59,993 bases of DNA from Sphingomonadaceae bacterium (GCA_021300355.1 JAJTEF010000021.1:1826-61818), one strand, 5' to 3'. Positions 34,290-44,409 are shown, counted from the stretch's first letter. The notes: generated by a model not told the origin, from the letters alone. Made by a program: numbers and translations.

Positions 34290-35786
34290 TTACCCCATGG
34301 TGGGAATGACGAACGCGTTGCCACCGTCGGGAGATCCGTCCGGCCAGCGCTGGGTGATTGTCTTGACCTTGGTCCAGAACTTCACGCCTTCCATGCCGTG
34401 CTGGTTGGTGTCGCCAAAGGCAGAGCGTTTCCAGCCGCCAAAGCTGTGATAGGCAACCGGCACGGGGATCGGCACGTTGATGCCGACCATGCCGACATTG
34501 ACGCGCGCTGCAAATTCACGGGCGGCGTGGCCATTGCGCGTAAAGATCGCGACGCCATTGCCATATTGGTGCTTTGAAGGAAGCGCCAAGGCCTCTTCAA
34601 AGTTGGCCGCGCGGACGATCTGCAGCACTGGGCCGAAGATTTCTTCCTTATAGCTTTCCATGTCAGTGGTGACATGGTCGAACAAGGTTGGGCCTATGAA
34701 GTAACCTTCTTCATGTCCCTGCAGCTTGAACCCGCGTCCATCGACAATCAGCTCGCCGCCTTCATCAACACAGGTCTGGATCCAGCCCTCAACCTTTGCC
34801 TTGTGCTGTGCGGTTACAACCGGACCATAATGCGCTTCGGCATCGGTTGAAACGCCGACGCGTAGTGCTTGTATCGCCGGAATGAGCTTCGCCTTCAAAC
34901 GCTCTGCCGTGTCGTCGCCAACTGGCACGACGACAGGAAGCGCCATGCAACGTTCACCGGCTGAACCAAAGGCCGCACCTGCCAAATCATTGACGACTTG
35001 GTCGAGGTCAGCATCGGGCATGACGATGCCATGGTTCTTCGCGCCGCCCATGGCCTGCACACGCTTACCGTTGGCAACGCCGCGATTGTAGACATAATGC
35101 GCAATGTCGGACGAACCGACAAAGCTGACAGCGCCGATGGCGGGGTGATCAAGAATGGCGTCAACCATTTCCTTGTCGCCATGCACAACCTGGCAAATGC
35201 CTTCGGGCAAGCCAGCTTCGATAAACAGTTCCGCCAACCGCACAGGAACGCTTGGGTCGCGCTCGCTTGGCTTGATGATGAAGGCATTGCCCGTCGCAAT
35301 CGCGGGGCCACACATCCACAAGGGGATCATGCCGGGGAAGTTGAACGGGGTAATACCTGCACCAACGCCAATAGGCTGACGCATCGAATATACGTCAATG
35401 CCGGGGCCAGCGCCTTGGCTATATTCGCCCTTCATAACATGCGGGATGCCGCAGCAAAATTCGATGACTTCCAACCCGCGCTGAATGTCGCCCTTGCTGT
35501 CGGCAATGACTTTGCCATGTTCGGACGAAAGCATATGCGCCAGATCGTCCATATTGGCTTCAACCAGACGCTTGAATTCAAACATCACGCGCGCACGGCG
35601 CTGCGGGTTGGTCGTCGCCCACGCCGGTTGCGCGGCCAATGCTGCCTGCACCGCGCGTTCCAACACTGCGGCATCGCCCAATGCAACGCGGGCCTGAACG
35701 CCGCCATTGTTTGGATCCATTATGTCGCCAAAACGCGATGCGCTGGCGCCCGTGCCACCGCTAATGAAATGATCGATTTGACGCAT
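34290..35786 (-). CDS. mmsA: Methylmalonate-semialdehyde dehydrogenase (acylating)
   Basis: ATG 35784-35786 with an AGGAGAAG site gives 498 residues. ALDH-fold motifs: PFNFPGMIPLWM, FVGSSDIAHYVY, and the catalytic cysteine in GERCMALPV. Produces propionyl-CoA from methylmalonate semialdehyde, or acetyl-CoA from malonate semialdehyde. First gene of the mmsA-mmsB-fad unit. Confidence 0.94.
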   Translation of the reverse strand: MRQIDHFISGGTGASASRFGDIMDPNNGGVQARVALGDAAVLERAVQAALAAQPAWATTNPQRRARVMFEFKRLVEANMDDLAHMLSSEHGKVIADSKGDIQRGLEVIEFCCGIPHVMKGEYSQGAGPGIDVYSMRQPIGVGAGITPFNFPGMIPLWMCGPAIATGNAFIIKPSERDPSVPVRLAELFIEAGLPEGICQVVHGDKEMVDAILDHPAIGAVSFVGSSDIAHYVYNRGVANGKRVQAMGGAKNHGIVMPDADLDQVVNDLAGAAFGSAGERCMALPVVVPVGDDTAERLKAKLIPAIQALRVGVSTDAEAHYGPVVTAQHKAKVEGWIQTCVDEGGELIVDGRGFKLQGHEEGYFIGPTLFDHVTTDMESYKEEIFGPVLQIVRAANFEEALALPSKHQYGNGVAIFTRNGHAAREFAARVNVGMVGINVPIPVPVAYHSFGGWKRSAFGDTNQHGMEGVKFWTKVKTITQRWPDGSPDGGNAFVIPTMG

Positions 35787-35935
35787 AGCTCTTCTCCTAA
35801 TTCCGTGAGCCGCCAATGCCCGTGTCGGACCATTAATGCAACCTCGGTATATTATGGTTCAAAAATTGTTGACGGTGCATATATGGGCTTCAGAACGCCG
35901 CAATATCCTTATCCTTCATTTTTTCGGGAACCTGC

Positions 35936-37948
35936 ATGATCACGCTATTGGCTCGGACCTCGCTACTGGCGTTCGTCATCGGTGCGCCTGCCGCTTATGC
36001 GCAGGAGAGCGCCGAGCCGATTATCATTGTCACCGGAAAAGGGCTCGACCAGACGAAGGGGGACCCCGCTTATGGCTCGGTGGAAATCGACCGCACGCGC
36101 CTAAGCAGCGAAGCGTCTGGCCGGATTGAAAATATCCTCGCCGATGTTGCGGGATTTCAACAGTTTCGGCGTTCGGACAGCCGGTCAGCCAATCCATCGG
36201 CGCAAGGGGCCACCTTGCGCGCGCTTGGCGGCAATGCATCAAGCCGCACGCTGGTGCTGCTTGATGGCGTGCCTCAGGCCGACCCGTTTTTTGGTTACAT
36301 CCCCTTTAGCGCGATCACCCCCGAACGTTTATCCTCCATTCGCGTCACGCGCGGCGGCGGCAATGGTGCCTTTGGTGCAGGGGCCGTCGCAGGGACCATC
36401 GAACTGAACAGCGCGGGGCGAACCGACCTGCCCGACGCGGCATTGTCGGCCTTTTACGGCAGTGGCAACGCCAGCGAATTGTCCGCTGGCCTCGCGACTG
36501 ATCTCGGTGCCGGATTTGTCAGCATATCGGGTCGGTGGGATCGCGGCGACGGGTTTTACACCGCGCCAAGCGCCACCCGCCAGCCAACCGACGTCCGCGC
36601 CGCCTACGACAGCTGGTCAACCGGATTGCGCGCCGTTGCGCCGTTGGCGGACGGTGTTGAACTGCAGGTCCGTGGGCTGATTTTTCAGGACCATCGGACG
36701 TTAAGATTTGCAGGCGCAGACAGCAGCTCCGAAGGACAGGACGCGAGCATTCGCATCGTGTCGCAGGGCCGCTGGCAAGTCGACGCTCTGGCCTATGTGC
36801 AAGCGCGCAACTTTACCAACATCGTGATCAGCGCAACATCGTTCCGCAAAACGCTCGACCAAAGAAACACGCCATCCACGGGCATCGGCGGCAAAATTGA
36901 GGTCAGGCCACCCGTTGGCGGCGATCATCAATTGCGCATGGGCGTAGACGCGCGGCTATCCGAAGGCGAGCTATTTGAGGATGTCTACAGCGGCGTCACC
37001 GGCCTCGTGACCGCACGCCGCAACGCCGGTGGCAACAGCGCGACATTTGGTGTTTTTGCAGAAAATGATTGGACGCTTGGCGATCTGACGCTGACCGGCG
37101 GCATCCGGGCAGATCGCTGGACCATCGACAATGGCTTTTTTGCAGAGCGCGCCACCAACGGAACCGTCGTGCGCGATGATGTCTTTGCCGATCGCGCAAG
37201 TTGGCAGTCCAGCGCACGCGTTGGCGCACTCTATGCACTGACCGATGGCGTCGCGCTCCGTGCTGCGGCCTATACCGGCTTTCGTTTGCCAACGCTGAAC
37301 GAACTCTACCGCCCGTTCACGGTCTTCCCGGTCGCAACGCGCGCCAATGAGGCGTTGGACGTGGAAAAGCTGCGCGGTTTTGAGGCTGGGTTTGACGTCC
37401 GGCCAGCCACCGGCGTGACGCTTGGCGCAACATTATTCTACAACAGGCTCAACGACGCCATCGCCAACGTCACGATTGGCACTAATCTGCGCCGACGCGG
37501 CAATGTCGACGCTTTCATTGCCAAGGGCGTCGAGCTCAGCGGCGAAGCGCAATTTGCTGCGGTCAGCATTGCCGCATCGTACGCGTTCAGCCACAGCAAA
37601 GTGCGCGCATCAGGCATCGCCAGCGGCCTCAACGGGCTCACCCCGGCCCAAAGCCCCCGCCATGCCGCAAATGCGACCGTGCGGTGGACGCCACGCGCCG
37701 ACGCCATATTGTCGGCAACAGCCCGTTATGTCGGCGCACAATTTGAAGATGATCTTGAGGCGAATATTTTGCCATCGGCGCTAACCTTTGACGGCTTTGC
37801 ACAAATCCCCCTCACCCGGCAAATCGCATTGACCGGCCGAGTTGAGAATATCCTCAATGAACAGGTTGTAACCCGCAAAGTGGGAACGTCGATAGACCTT
37901 GGAACACCCCGGATATTTTGGATCGGCCTGAAATTTTCAGGTCGATAG
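35936..37948 (+). CDS. TonB-dependent outer-membrane receptor (BtuB-like size)
   Basis: 670 residues with a signal peptide (cleavage after AYA, about residue 22), a TonB-box-like PIIIVTG near 28-34, a plug (NILADVAGFQQFRRSDSR, LVLLDGVPQADPFFG) and a barrel ending in IGLKFSGR. Substrate unknown; I see no B12, Zur or Fur signal in the short leader. It diverges from mmsA across 149 bp and converges with a methyltransferase gene. Confidence 0.9.
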   Translation: MITLLARTSLLAFVIGAPAAYAQESAEPIIIVTGKGLDQTKGDPAYGSVEIDRTRLSSEASGRIENILADVAGFQQFRRSDSRSANPSAQGATLRALGGNASSRTLVLLDGVPQADPFFGYIPFSAITPERLSSIRVTRGGGNGAFGAGAVAGTIELNSAGRTDLPDAALSAFYGSGNASELSAGLATDLGAGFVSISGRWDRGDGFYTAPSATRQPTDVRAAYDSWSTGLRAVAPLADGVELQVRGLIFQDHRTLRFAGADSSSEGQDASIRIVSQGRWQVDALAYVQARNFTNIVISATSFRKTLDQRNTPSTGIGGKIEVRPPVGGDHQLRMGVDARLSEGELFEDVYSGVTGLVTARRNAGGNSATFGVFAENDWTLGDLTLTGGIRADRWTIDNGFFAERATNGTVVRDDVFADRASWQSSARVGALYALTDGVALRAAAYTGFRLPTLNELYRPFTVFPVATRANEALDVEKLRGFEAGFDVRPATGVTLGATLFYNRLNDAIANVTIGTNLRRRGNVDAFIAKGVELSGEAQFAAVSIAASYAFSHSKVRASGIASGLNGLTPAQSPRHAANATVRWTPRADAILSATARYVGAQFEDDLEANILPSALTFDGFAQIPLTRQIALTGRVENILNEQVVTRKVGTSIDLGTPRIFWIGLKFSGR

Positions 37949-38097
37949 CGGCGAAGGCTTCATCATGTCTCGCGCGGCTGAATAAAGAGCAGCGCAAATG
38001 CCGCGAGTCAGTCTTCGCCCATAGGTCGCCGGTGACATGCGGCAGGCGGGCATCAAGTTGTTGAAGCGCCGCATAAGCGCCAGTGCGACTGGGGCAG

Positions 38098-38604
38098 TTA
38101 TTGCATGAAACCCAAATTGTCGCGTGGTGGACCCCAGACCGCCAGATCAATCCGCGCACCGGGACGCAGCAGAGAGTGCAAATTTGCAAAGGCCTTATGC
38201 GGTTCGGGAAAAAACATACTGCCAAAGCGCGAAAAGAGCCTGTCAAATGGGGCATCTTCCAACTGGACCGTGGCTCCATCAGCGCAGATGAACCCAATGT
38301 TGGTGACTCCAGCGTCTTTGGCACGCCGCAGAGACGCGGTCGTCAAGTCGGGTGAAATGTCGATGCCAACAACTTCGCCGGAAGGCGCGACGGCCTTGGC
38401 GATGGCAATTGTCGTCCCGCCGCCACCGCAGCCGATATCAAGCACGCGTTCGCCGGGTTTAAAATCGGCTTGCCGAAGAAGCGCTTCGCCAATGGGCGCG
38501 ATCATGCCTTCAAAACATGCGAGATTGGCGAGCCATTTGGCACCCATTTCGCCTGCCCAATCTTCGCCCTTCAATGTTTCCGGGCCGTTGTTCATCTCGG
38601 TCAT
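38098..38604 (-). CDS. Class I SAM methyltransferase, C-terminally short
   Basis: ATG 38602-38604 follows an AGGAG site; 168 residues. The SAM loop is VLDIGCGGGGTTIA, followed by GIDISPDLTTASL and DRLFSRFGSMFF. After AVWGPPRDN the frame ends at a TAA, whereas relatives I know of continue for about another 100 residues. Minus-strand frames between here and 37937 stay open for about 50 codons, but none clearly resembles the missing part. It may be a truncated gene or have lost a segment. It is last in the sulfide-defence operon, 26 bp after the DUF2474 gene. Confidence 0.7.
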   Translation of the reverse strand: MTEMNNGPETLKGEDWAGEMGAKWLANLACFEGMIAPIGEALLRQADFKPGERVLDIGCGGGGTTIAIAKAVAPSGEVVGIDISPDLTTASLRRAKDAGVTNIGFICADGATVQLEDAPFDRLFSRFGSMFFPEPHKAFANLHSLLRPGARIDLAVWGPPRDNLGFMQ

Positions 38605-38630
38605 TTTTGCGCCACTCCTTATGCAACCTT

Positions 38631-38732
38631 TTAGAGCAATATCCAGCGGATAGCACTTCCGACGATCGCCAGCGCTGCAACGCTCAGCGCCCAGATGCCG
38701 AAGAACCAGCCCAATTGTTTGGCGCGCGGCAT
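38631..38732 (-). CDS. DUF2474 / CydX-like small oxidase subunit
   Basis: A 33-residue protein with a basic start (MPRAKQLGW), one membrane helix (about 8-31) and a short end. Its ATG overlaps the cioB stop (ATGA). Small single-helix proteins of the DUF2474 or CydX type directly after cydB/cioB are known partners that stabilise bd-type oxidases. It is too short for many gene finders. Confidence 0.82.
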   Translation of the reverse strand: MPRAKQLGWFFGIWALSVAALAIVGSAIRWILL

Positions 38733-39730
38733 CAATGATATCCGTCGTGGCCGACTTTGCCGCGAAACACCCAATAGGACCATGCGGTATAAGCAACAAT
38801 GATCGGGACCATGATGGATGCGCCGATCAACATGAAGACTTGGCTGCGATGTGGCGCTGCTGCTTCCCAGATGGTGACCCGCGCCGGAATGACGTTTGGC
38901 CAGATCGAAATGCCAAGGCCAATCAAGCATAAGCCAAACAATGCGAGTGCCCAAAAGAACGGCTGCGCGTCCTTGGTCTGGCGCAGGCTGCGGTAGAAAA
39001 GGAATGTCACGGCGATGGTGGCAATCGGCACTATCGCCGTTGCCAGTACACCCGGATAGCTCAACCAGCGCAGATAATATTGCGCCTCAAGCGTCAGCGT
39101 GGCGAGGCTGATGAGGCCGATCATCAAAAGCAAGCTTATGCCCAGCCGTCCGGCATACGTGACCGATTGACGCTGCAATGCGCCTTCGGTCTTCCAGTTC
39201 AGCCAGCACGCGCCCAAAAGCGCATAGCCAACCACCAGCCCAAAGCCGGTCAAAATGCTAAATGGCGACAGCCATTCCCACCATCCGCCTGCATAGGAGC
39301 GGCCTTCAACGGTAATGCCTTGGAGCAGCGCGCCAAGCGCTATCCCTTGCGCGAAGGTGGCAATGAACGAGCCCAGCGTGAATGCGCGATCCCACAGTTC
39401 GCGATGTGCGGGGTCACGCCAGCGAAATTCGAACGCAACGCCGCGGAACACAAGGCCGAGCAGCATCGCAATCATCGGTGCATAGAGCGCAGGTAAAATG
39501 ATGGCGTACGCCAGCGGGAAGGCCGCAAGCAAACCGCCGACCCCCATCACCAGCCATGTTTCGTTTCCGTCCCAGACAGGCGCGATGCTGTTCATCGCGG
39601 TATCGCGGTCCTTGCCCACTTTGAAAAAGGGAAACAATATGCCGATGCCAAGGTCAAAGCCGTCCATGACGACATAAGCAATGATGGCAAAGCCAATGAT
39701 GCTGGCCCAAATGACTGTCAGATCGATCAT
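38732..39730 (-). CDS. cioB: bd-type (cyanide-insensitive) quinol oxidase subunit II
   Basis: 332 residues with about eight to nine membrane helices and motifs GNETWLVMGVGGLLAAFPLAY and FEFRWRD typical of CydB/CioB. Start overlaps the cioA stop by 4 bp. Partner of the heme-binding subunit I in the inner membrane. Confidence 0.93.
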   Translation of the reverse strand: MIDLTVIWASIIGFAIIAYVVMDGFDLGIGILFPFFKVGKDRDTAMNSIAPVWDGNETWLVMGVGGLLAAFPLAYAIILPALYAPMIAMLLGLVFRGVAFEFRWRDPAHRELWDRAFTLGSFIATFAQGIALGALLQGITVEGRSYAGGWWEWLSPFSILTGFGLVVGYALLGACWLNWKTEGALQRQSVTYAGRLGISLLLMIGLISLATLTLEAQYYLRWLSYPGVLATAIVPIATIAVTFLFYRSLRQTKDAQPFFWALALFGLCLIGLGISIWPNVIPARVTIWEAAAPHRSQVFMLIGASIMVPIIVAYTAWSYWVFRGKVGHDGYH

Positions 39731-41136
39731 GCCGATGCTCCTTCCAATACCGCGGGTGCAGGTGTGATGCCTGCGCTTCGGATTGGGGCACCATCGAGCG
39801 CGCTTTCATGTGCCTCCGGTGCTTTCTTCATCAAGCGCAGCAAATACCAAATGCCCATGCCGAACACTGTGAAATATACGACGACAAAGGCGAGAAGCGA
39901 GAAAGCAACCGCGGGTGCATCCAATGGCGACGCACTATCAACGGTGCGCAGCACGCCATAAATCGTGAAGGGTTGCCGCCCAACTTCGGTCACCACCCAG
40001 CCGGCCAGCACCGCAATGAAGCCAGACGGGCCCATCACTAATGCGGCCTTATGGAGCCACGACCATTCATATAGCCGCTTTCTTGCCCGCGCGAGCAGGC
40101 TCCACATGCCGATGGCCACCATCGCCATGCCGAGGCCGACCATGATCCGGAATGCCCAAAAGACAATGCCAACCGGCGGCTCGTCTGCATCGGGGATGGT
40201 ATCAAGCCCCGCGAGCGGTGCATTCAGATCATGCTTCAGGATCAACGAAGATGCTTTGGGAATTTCGATGGCGTAATCGACCGTCCGCTCTTTGCTGTTG
40301 GGAATGCCAAACAATATCAATGGCGCGCCGTTGGGATGGCTTTGATAATGCCCCTCCATCGCCATGACCTTCGCGGGTTGATGCTCGAGCGTATTGATGC
40401 CGTGAAAGTCACCCGCGACAACCTGAAGCGGTGCGACAATTGCCGCCATCCACATCGCCATCGAGAACATTTTGCGCGCCCCCGGATTGCTTTTGTCTTT
40501 CAACAAATGCCAGGCACCAACCGCCCCCACTGCAAAGGCCGTGGTCAGATAAGCCGCCAGCAAAGTGTGGACGAGGCGGTAGGGGAAGCTTGGGTTGAAG
40601 ATGATCATCCACCAGCTATCACCGGGCATCAACTGACCATTGGCCGCGATCTCATATCCCACCGGCGTTTGCATCCAGCTGTTCACGGACAGTATCCAGA
40701 ATGCGGAAATGAAGGTGCCGATGGCGACGGCCAGTGTCGCAACAAAGTGGAGCTTGCGCCCAACCTTGTTGATACCGAAAAGCATGACGCCCAGAAAGCC
40801 AGCCTCCAAAAAGAATGCCGTCAGCACTTCATAGGCCATTAACGGCCCAATGACGGGTCCGGCCTTGTCCGAAAATACCGACCAGTTGGTGCCGAATTGG
40901 TAGGACATGACGATGCCCGACACGACGCCCATCGCAAAAACGACGGCGAATATCTTGAGCCAGTAACGATAGAGATTGGCGTACACGCCCTTACCGGTTT
41001 TGAGCCACAGCCCCTCAAGAACCGCGAGAAAGCTCGCCAGCCCAATCGAAAACGCCGGGAACAGAAAGTGGAAGCTTACGGTAAAAGCAAATTGTGCGCG
41101 GGCCAGAATTATTGCCCATTCCTGCTCAATCATCAT
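39727..41136 (-). CDS. cioA: bd-type (cyanide-insensitive) quinol oxidase subunit I
   Basis: From ATG 41134-41136, about 469 residues. N-terminal ARAQFAFTVSFHFLFPAFSIG carries the heme-ligand His; GDFHGINTLEHQPAKVMAMEGHY includes further conserved ligand and quinol-site residues; GRQPFTIYGVLRT is diagnostic. The Q-loop is short, as in the Cio subgroup. bd oxidases are resistant to sulfide, which fits the SQR, Blh and YeeE/YedE genes in the same operon. Confidence 0.94.
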   Translation of the reverse strand: MMIEQEWAIILARAQFAFTVSFHFLFPAFSIGLASFLAVLEGLWLKTGKGVYANLYRYWLKIFAVVFAMGVVSGIVMSYQFGTNWSVFSDKAGPVIGPLMAYEVLTAFFLEAGFLGVMLFGINKVGRKLHFVATLAVAIGTFISAFWILSVNSWMQTPVGYEIAANGQLMPGDSWWMIIFNPSFPYRLVHTLLAAYLTTAFAVGAVGAWHLLKDKSNPGARKMFSMAMWMAAIVAPLQVVAGDFHGINTLEHQPAKVMAMEGHYQSHPNGAPLILFGIPNSKERTVDYAIEIPKASSLILKHDLNAPLAGLDTIPDADEPPVGIVFWAFRIMVGLGMAMVAIGMWSLLARARKRLYEWSWLHKAALVMGPSGFIAVLAGWVVTEVGRQPFTIYGVLRTVDSASPLDAPAVAFSLLAFVVVYFTVFGMGIWYLLRLMKKAPEAHESALDGAPIRSAGITPAPAVLEGASA

Positions 41137-42902
41137 ATCAGTCCCCTTGCCATCCACAGATCGGCTGGCGTTTGCGTTTCTTCTTCGCGATTGGCGATTT
41201 CCAGCACGGCTTCAAAAGCTTCATTTTGTGAAAGCCACACCCGTCCGGTAAGTTCGTGCAGGAAATGCCCGCGTTCGAGCGCGTCCATCACCGGGCCTTT
41301 GACTTCGGACAGGTGTAGGCACACGCCAGCATCGGCCATGCGGTGGTTGATGGCCTCGATGCTCTCAAGAGCAGAAGCATCAATCGCGTTGACCGCCGAG
41401 GCCATCAGGATGAGATGCTTGAGCTTGGGATGTGCGGCAATCTCCTCCAGCACGAATTCTTCCAACCAGCGCGCGTTGAGATAGGTCAGGCTTTCATCAA
41501 TGCGGATGGTCAGGATGCGCGGATCAGTGAACACCTTGTGGCGTTTCACATTTCGGAAATGCTCCGTCTCGGGAACTCGTCCCACAATGGCGGCATGTGG
41601 CCGTGAGGCGCGCCAGAGGAACAGTGCGAGGCTTAGGCCGACGCCGGCCATCACACCGGGTTCAACGCCAATCAGGAGCGTCACAGCTATCGTCGCCGCC
41701 ATCGCGGCAAAATCGGCTTTGGAATAATGCCAGATCGCACGCGGCGTTTTAAAATCGACGAGGCTCAAGACCGCAACGATGATTGTACCTGCCAATGTCG
41801 CGATGGGGAGAGAGGCGAGCAATGGCGTCAGGAACAAGGCCGCGAGCAATATGCCAATTGCGGTAAATGCACCTGCGGCCGGGGTCTCTGCGCCCGCATC
41901 AAAGTTGACGACCGAGCGGGCAAAGCCGCCCGTCACGGGATAGCCGCCCGAAAAAGCGGCGGCGACATTGGCTGCGCCCAGACCAATGAGCTCCTGATCC
42001 GGAACAATGCGTTGCCGCTTTTTCGCTGCAAGCGTTTGCGCGACCGAGACCGATTCCACAAACCCAATGATGCTGAGTAATAAAGCAGGAACAGCCAGTC
42101 GCTGCCATAAACCGGCATCAAACAAGGGAACGGTAAAGGGCGGCAAGCTTTGCGGGATGTCGCCCACCACCTTCACGCCTTTGGCTTCGAGATCGAAGGT
42201 AATGACCGCCAAAATCGACAACGCGACCGCCACGATGGGTCCGGCTTTGGCAACAAGATCAGCGGGCCGCGCCGCCAGCCCGAAACCGACGAGCATGGGT
42301 TTTAAACCTTTGCGTACCCAGAATAGAAATCCGGTCGCAATCACGCCAATCGCAAGGGTGTAAGGATTGGTATCCTTGGCATTTTCGATCAACGTCGTGA
42401 TCAGCTCGGGCATTGCCTCACCCGACGCCTTAATGCCCAACAGCGACTTGAGTTGGCTGGTGGCAATAATGATACCGCTTGCGGTAATAAATCCTGACAC
42501 AACAGGATGCGATAACAGGTTGGCGAGAAAACCCAGACGCAACACACCCATGACAATCAGGATCAGCCCGGACAGTAACGCGAGGACAAGGGTAGCGGCG
42601 ATAAATTCGGCGCTGCCCGGTGCGGCAACGGCGCTCGCCGCTGTCAAAGTCATCAGCGAAATCACCGCTACGGGGCCGACGGCGAGTGCGCGGCTCGTCC
42701 CGAACAGGGCATAAGCAATGATGGGAAGAATAGACGCGTATAGCCCGATTTCCGGTGGCAAGCCCGCCAACATGGCATAAGCCAGGCTTTGCGGGATGAG
42801 CATGATCGTGACGATTGCGGCAGCGACCAAATCATTGGTCAACGTCACGCCGCCATAGCCGCGTCCCCATTCCAATATCGGCAAATAGCGCGCCAATTTC
42901 AT
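41133..42902 (-). CDS. SulP-family anion transporter with STAS domain
   Basis: 589 residues from ATG 42900-42902: a SLC26/SulP membrane domain with the signature GLPPEIGLYASILPIIAYALFG-type region at about 48-70, then a cytoplasmic STAS domain from about 430 (DESLTYLNARWLEEF, LKHLILMASAVNAIDASALE). It transports sulfate or another oxyanion, possibly bicarbonate or organic acids. Its position in a sulfide-oxidation operon suggests export or exchange of an oxidised sulfur product, which is inference. Confidence 0.88.
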   Translation of the reverse strand: MKLARYLPILEWGRGYGGVTLTNDLVAAAIVTIMLIPQSLAYAMLAGLPPEIGLYASILPIIAYALFGTSRALAVGPVAVISLMTLTAASAVAAPGSAEFIAATLVLALLSGLILIVMGVLRLGFLANLLSHPVVSGFITASGIIIATSQLKSLLGIKASGEAMPELITTLIENAKDTNPYTLAIGVIATGFLFWVRKGLKPMLVGFGLAARPADLVAKAGPIVAVALSILAVITFDLEAKGVKVVGDIPQSLPPFTVPLFDAGLWQRLAVPALLLSIIGFVESVSVAQTLAAKKRQRIVPDQELIGLGAANVAAAFSGGYPVTGGFARSVVNFDAGAETPAAGAFTAIGILLAALFLTPLLASLPIATLAGTIIVAVLSLVDFKTPRAIWHYSKADFAAMAATIAVTLLIGVEPGVMAGVGLSLALFLWRASRPHAAIVGRVPETEHFRNVKRHKVFTDPRILTIRIDESLTYLNARWLEEFVLEEIAAHPKLKHLILMASAVNAIDASALESIEAINHRMADAGVCLHLSEVKGPVMDALERGHFLHELTGRVWLSQNEAFEAVLEIANREEETQTPADLWMARGLI

Positions 42903-42907
42903 AGCCG

Positions 42908-44409
42908 TTATGCCGCGCCGATCTTGTGGGGCTTGACCATCCACTCATGCCCTTTGAGCATACCGTGCCAGTAAATTGGGGGAAGGATGGTGTCCTTTAA
43001 CAGCCATGACAGGCGCGATGGGCGCGTGCCGTCAATCAACCAATTCGGGAAGCTCGGCAGCAATTTTCCGCCATAACCAAATTCGGCGAGCACAATCTTG
43101 CCGTGCTCAACCGTCAACGGGCAACTGCCATAGCCGTCATAATCGGCGACCGGCGGTTTGCCCTCAAGAGCAGCCAATACGTTCACCGCGACCACAGGCG
43201 CTTGCTTGCGCGCTGCCGCCATGGTCTTAGCGTTTGATGCTGAGCAGGCATCGCCCAAGGCGAAGACATTCGCATACCGCACATGCTGCAACGTTGCTTC
43301 ATTGACCTCGATAAAACCACTCGCGGCAGCCAGCGGACTGTTGCGCACAAAATCTGGCGCGACTTGCGGCGGGACGACATGGATCATGTCGAACTTTTCT
43401 TCGACCCGCTTGACGATGTCCCCGCGCTTCTGTTCAAATGTCGCAATTTTGGCAGGGCCATCAATCGCAACCAGCTTCGATTCGAAATTTAGATGCGCGT
43501 TATAACGTTCAATATATTCCATCAATGCGGGGACATAGGCCGCAACCCCGAACAGCACTGCGCCGCTGTTATGGAATTGCACATCAATGTCGTTTAACAC
43601 CCCGGCACGTTCCCACGCGCTGCACGACAGATACATTGATTTTTGCGGCGCGCCTGCACATTTGATCGGCATGGGCGGCTGCGTGAACAGCGCGCGGCCT
43701 TGCTTTAAATCCTTCACAAGGCGGTTGGTATAAGGGGCGAGGTCGTAACGATAGTTGGACGTTACACCATTTTGACCGAGCGTTTCGGTCAAGCCGTAAA
43801 TGGCATCCCAATCCAGCTTGATCCCGGGGCAAGCCACCAGCACGCGATAGGCAACCGAACTGCCATCGGCGAGCAGCACTTTGTTGTCCTCAGGCACAAA
43901 TCCAGAGGCTGCTTTCTTGATCCAGTCAACCGCTTTGGGCATGACCGATTTTTCGGTGCACTTGGTGAATTCAGCCGAGAAAACGCCAGCCCCAACCATA
44001 GTCCAGCCGGGCTGATAATAATGGTCTTCTGACGGTTCGATAACGGCAATCGATAGCTTCTGATTGCGTTTGAGGAGGCTGGAGGCTGTGGCGATTCCCG
44101 CACTGCCGCCGCCCACAATAACCACATCATAGATTTTGGCGGAGGATGGCATTTTGTCCTGACCTTTTGTCGCCATTTCCCAAAGCTTGGTTGAACGCGC
44201 GCCGGAGCGGCAATAGGCAAGAATGGAAATGAGAGGCCAAGCGCTTCTGCTTCTTTCTGGATAGCGGCGGCGGATGGTTGCCCCGCCTCTTCGCCATCGG
44301 GCCGGTTGCAGATAACCGATTTGAAGCCCTGCGCGGCGGCGTGATGCAGATCTTCTGTCGTCAATTGCCCTGAGACAGAAAAGCCTGGCGTGATGGATTT
44401 GAACGTCAT
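42908..44409 (-). pseudogene. Fused DUF442 phosphatase-like / sulfide:quinone oxidoreductase, broken by internal deletion
   Basis: From ATG 44407-44409 the DUF442 (Blh-type phosphatase) domain starts normally (ITPGFSVSGQLTTEDL, ICNRPDGEEAGQP). Near 44213-44228 it jumps out of frame; its CX4R signature (AYCRSGARS) is in the other frame, which then continues unbroken into a flavoprotein. About 25 residues (~75-80 nt) are missing. The flavoprotein has FAD-binding VVIVGGGSAG, IKCAGAPQK and GDACSASNAKT, as in SQOR-type sulfide:quinone oxidoreductases, and is complete to 42908. An internal ATG at 44152 could still express an SQR of about 414 residues without the phosphatase domain. Confidence 0.85.

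Noticed and set aside
34998-35939. 313-codon frame opposite mmsA
   Set aside because: Antisense to a clear aldehyde dehydrogenase; composition is that of a shadow frame in G+C-rich DNA.
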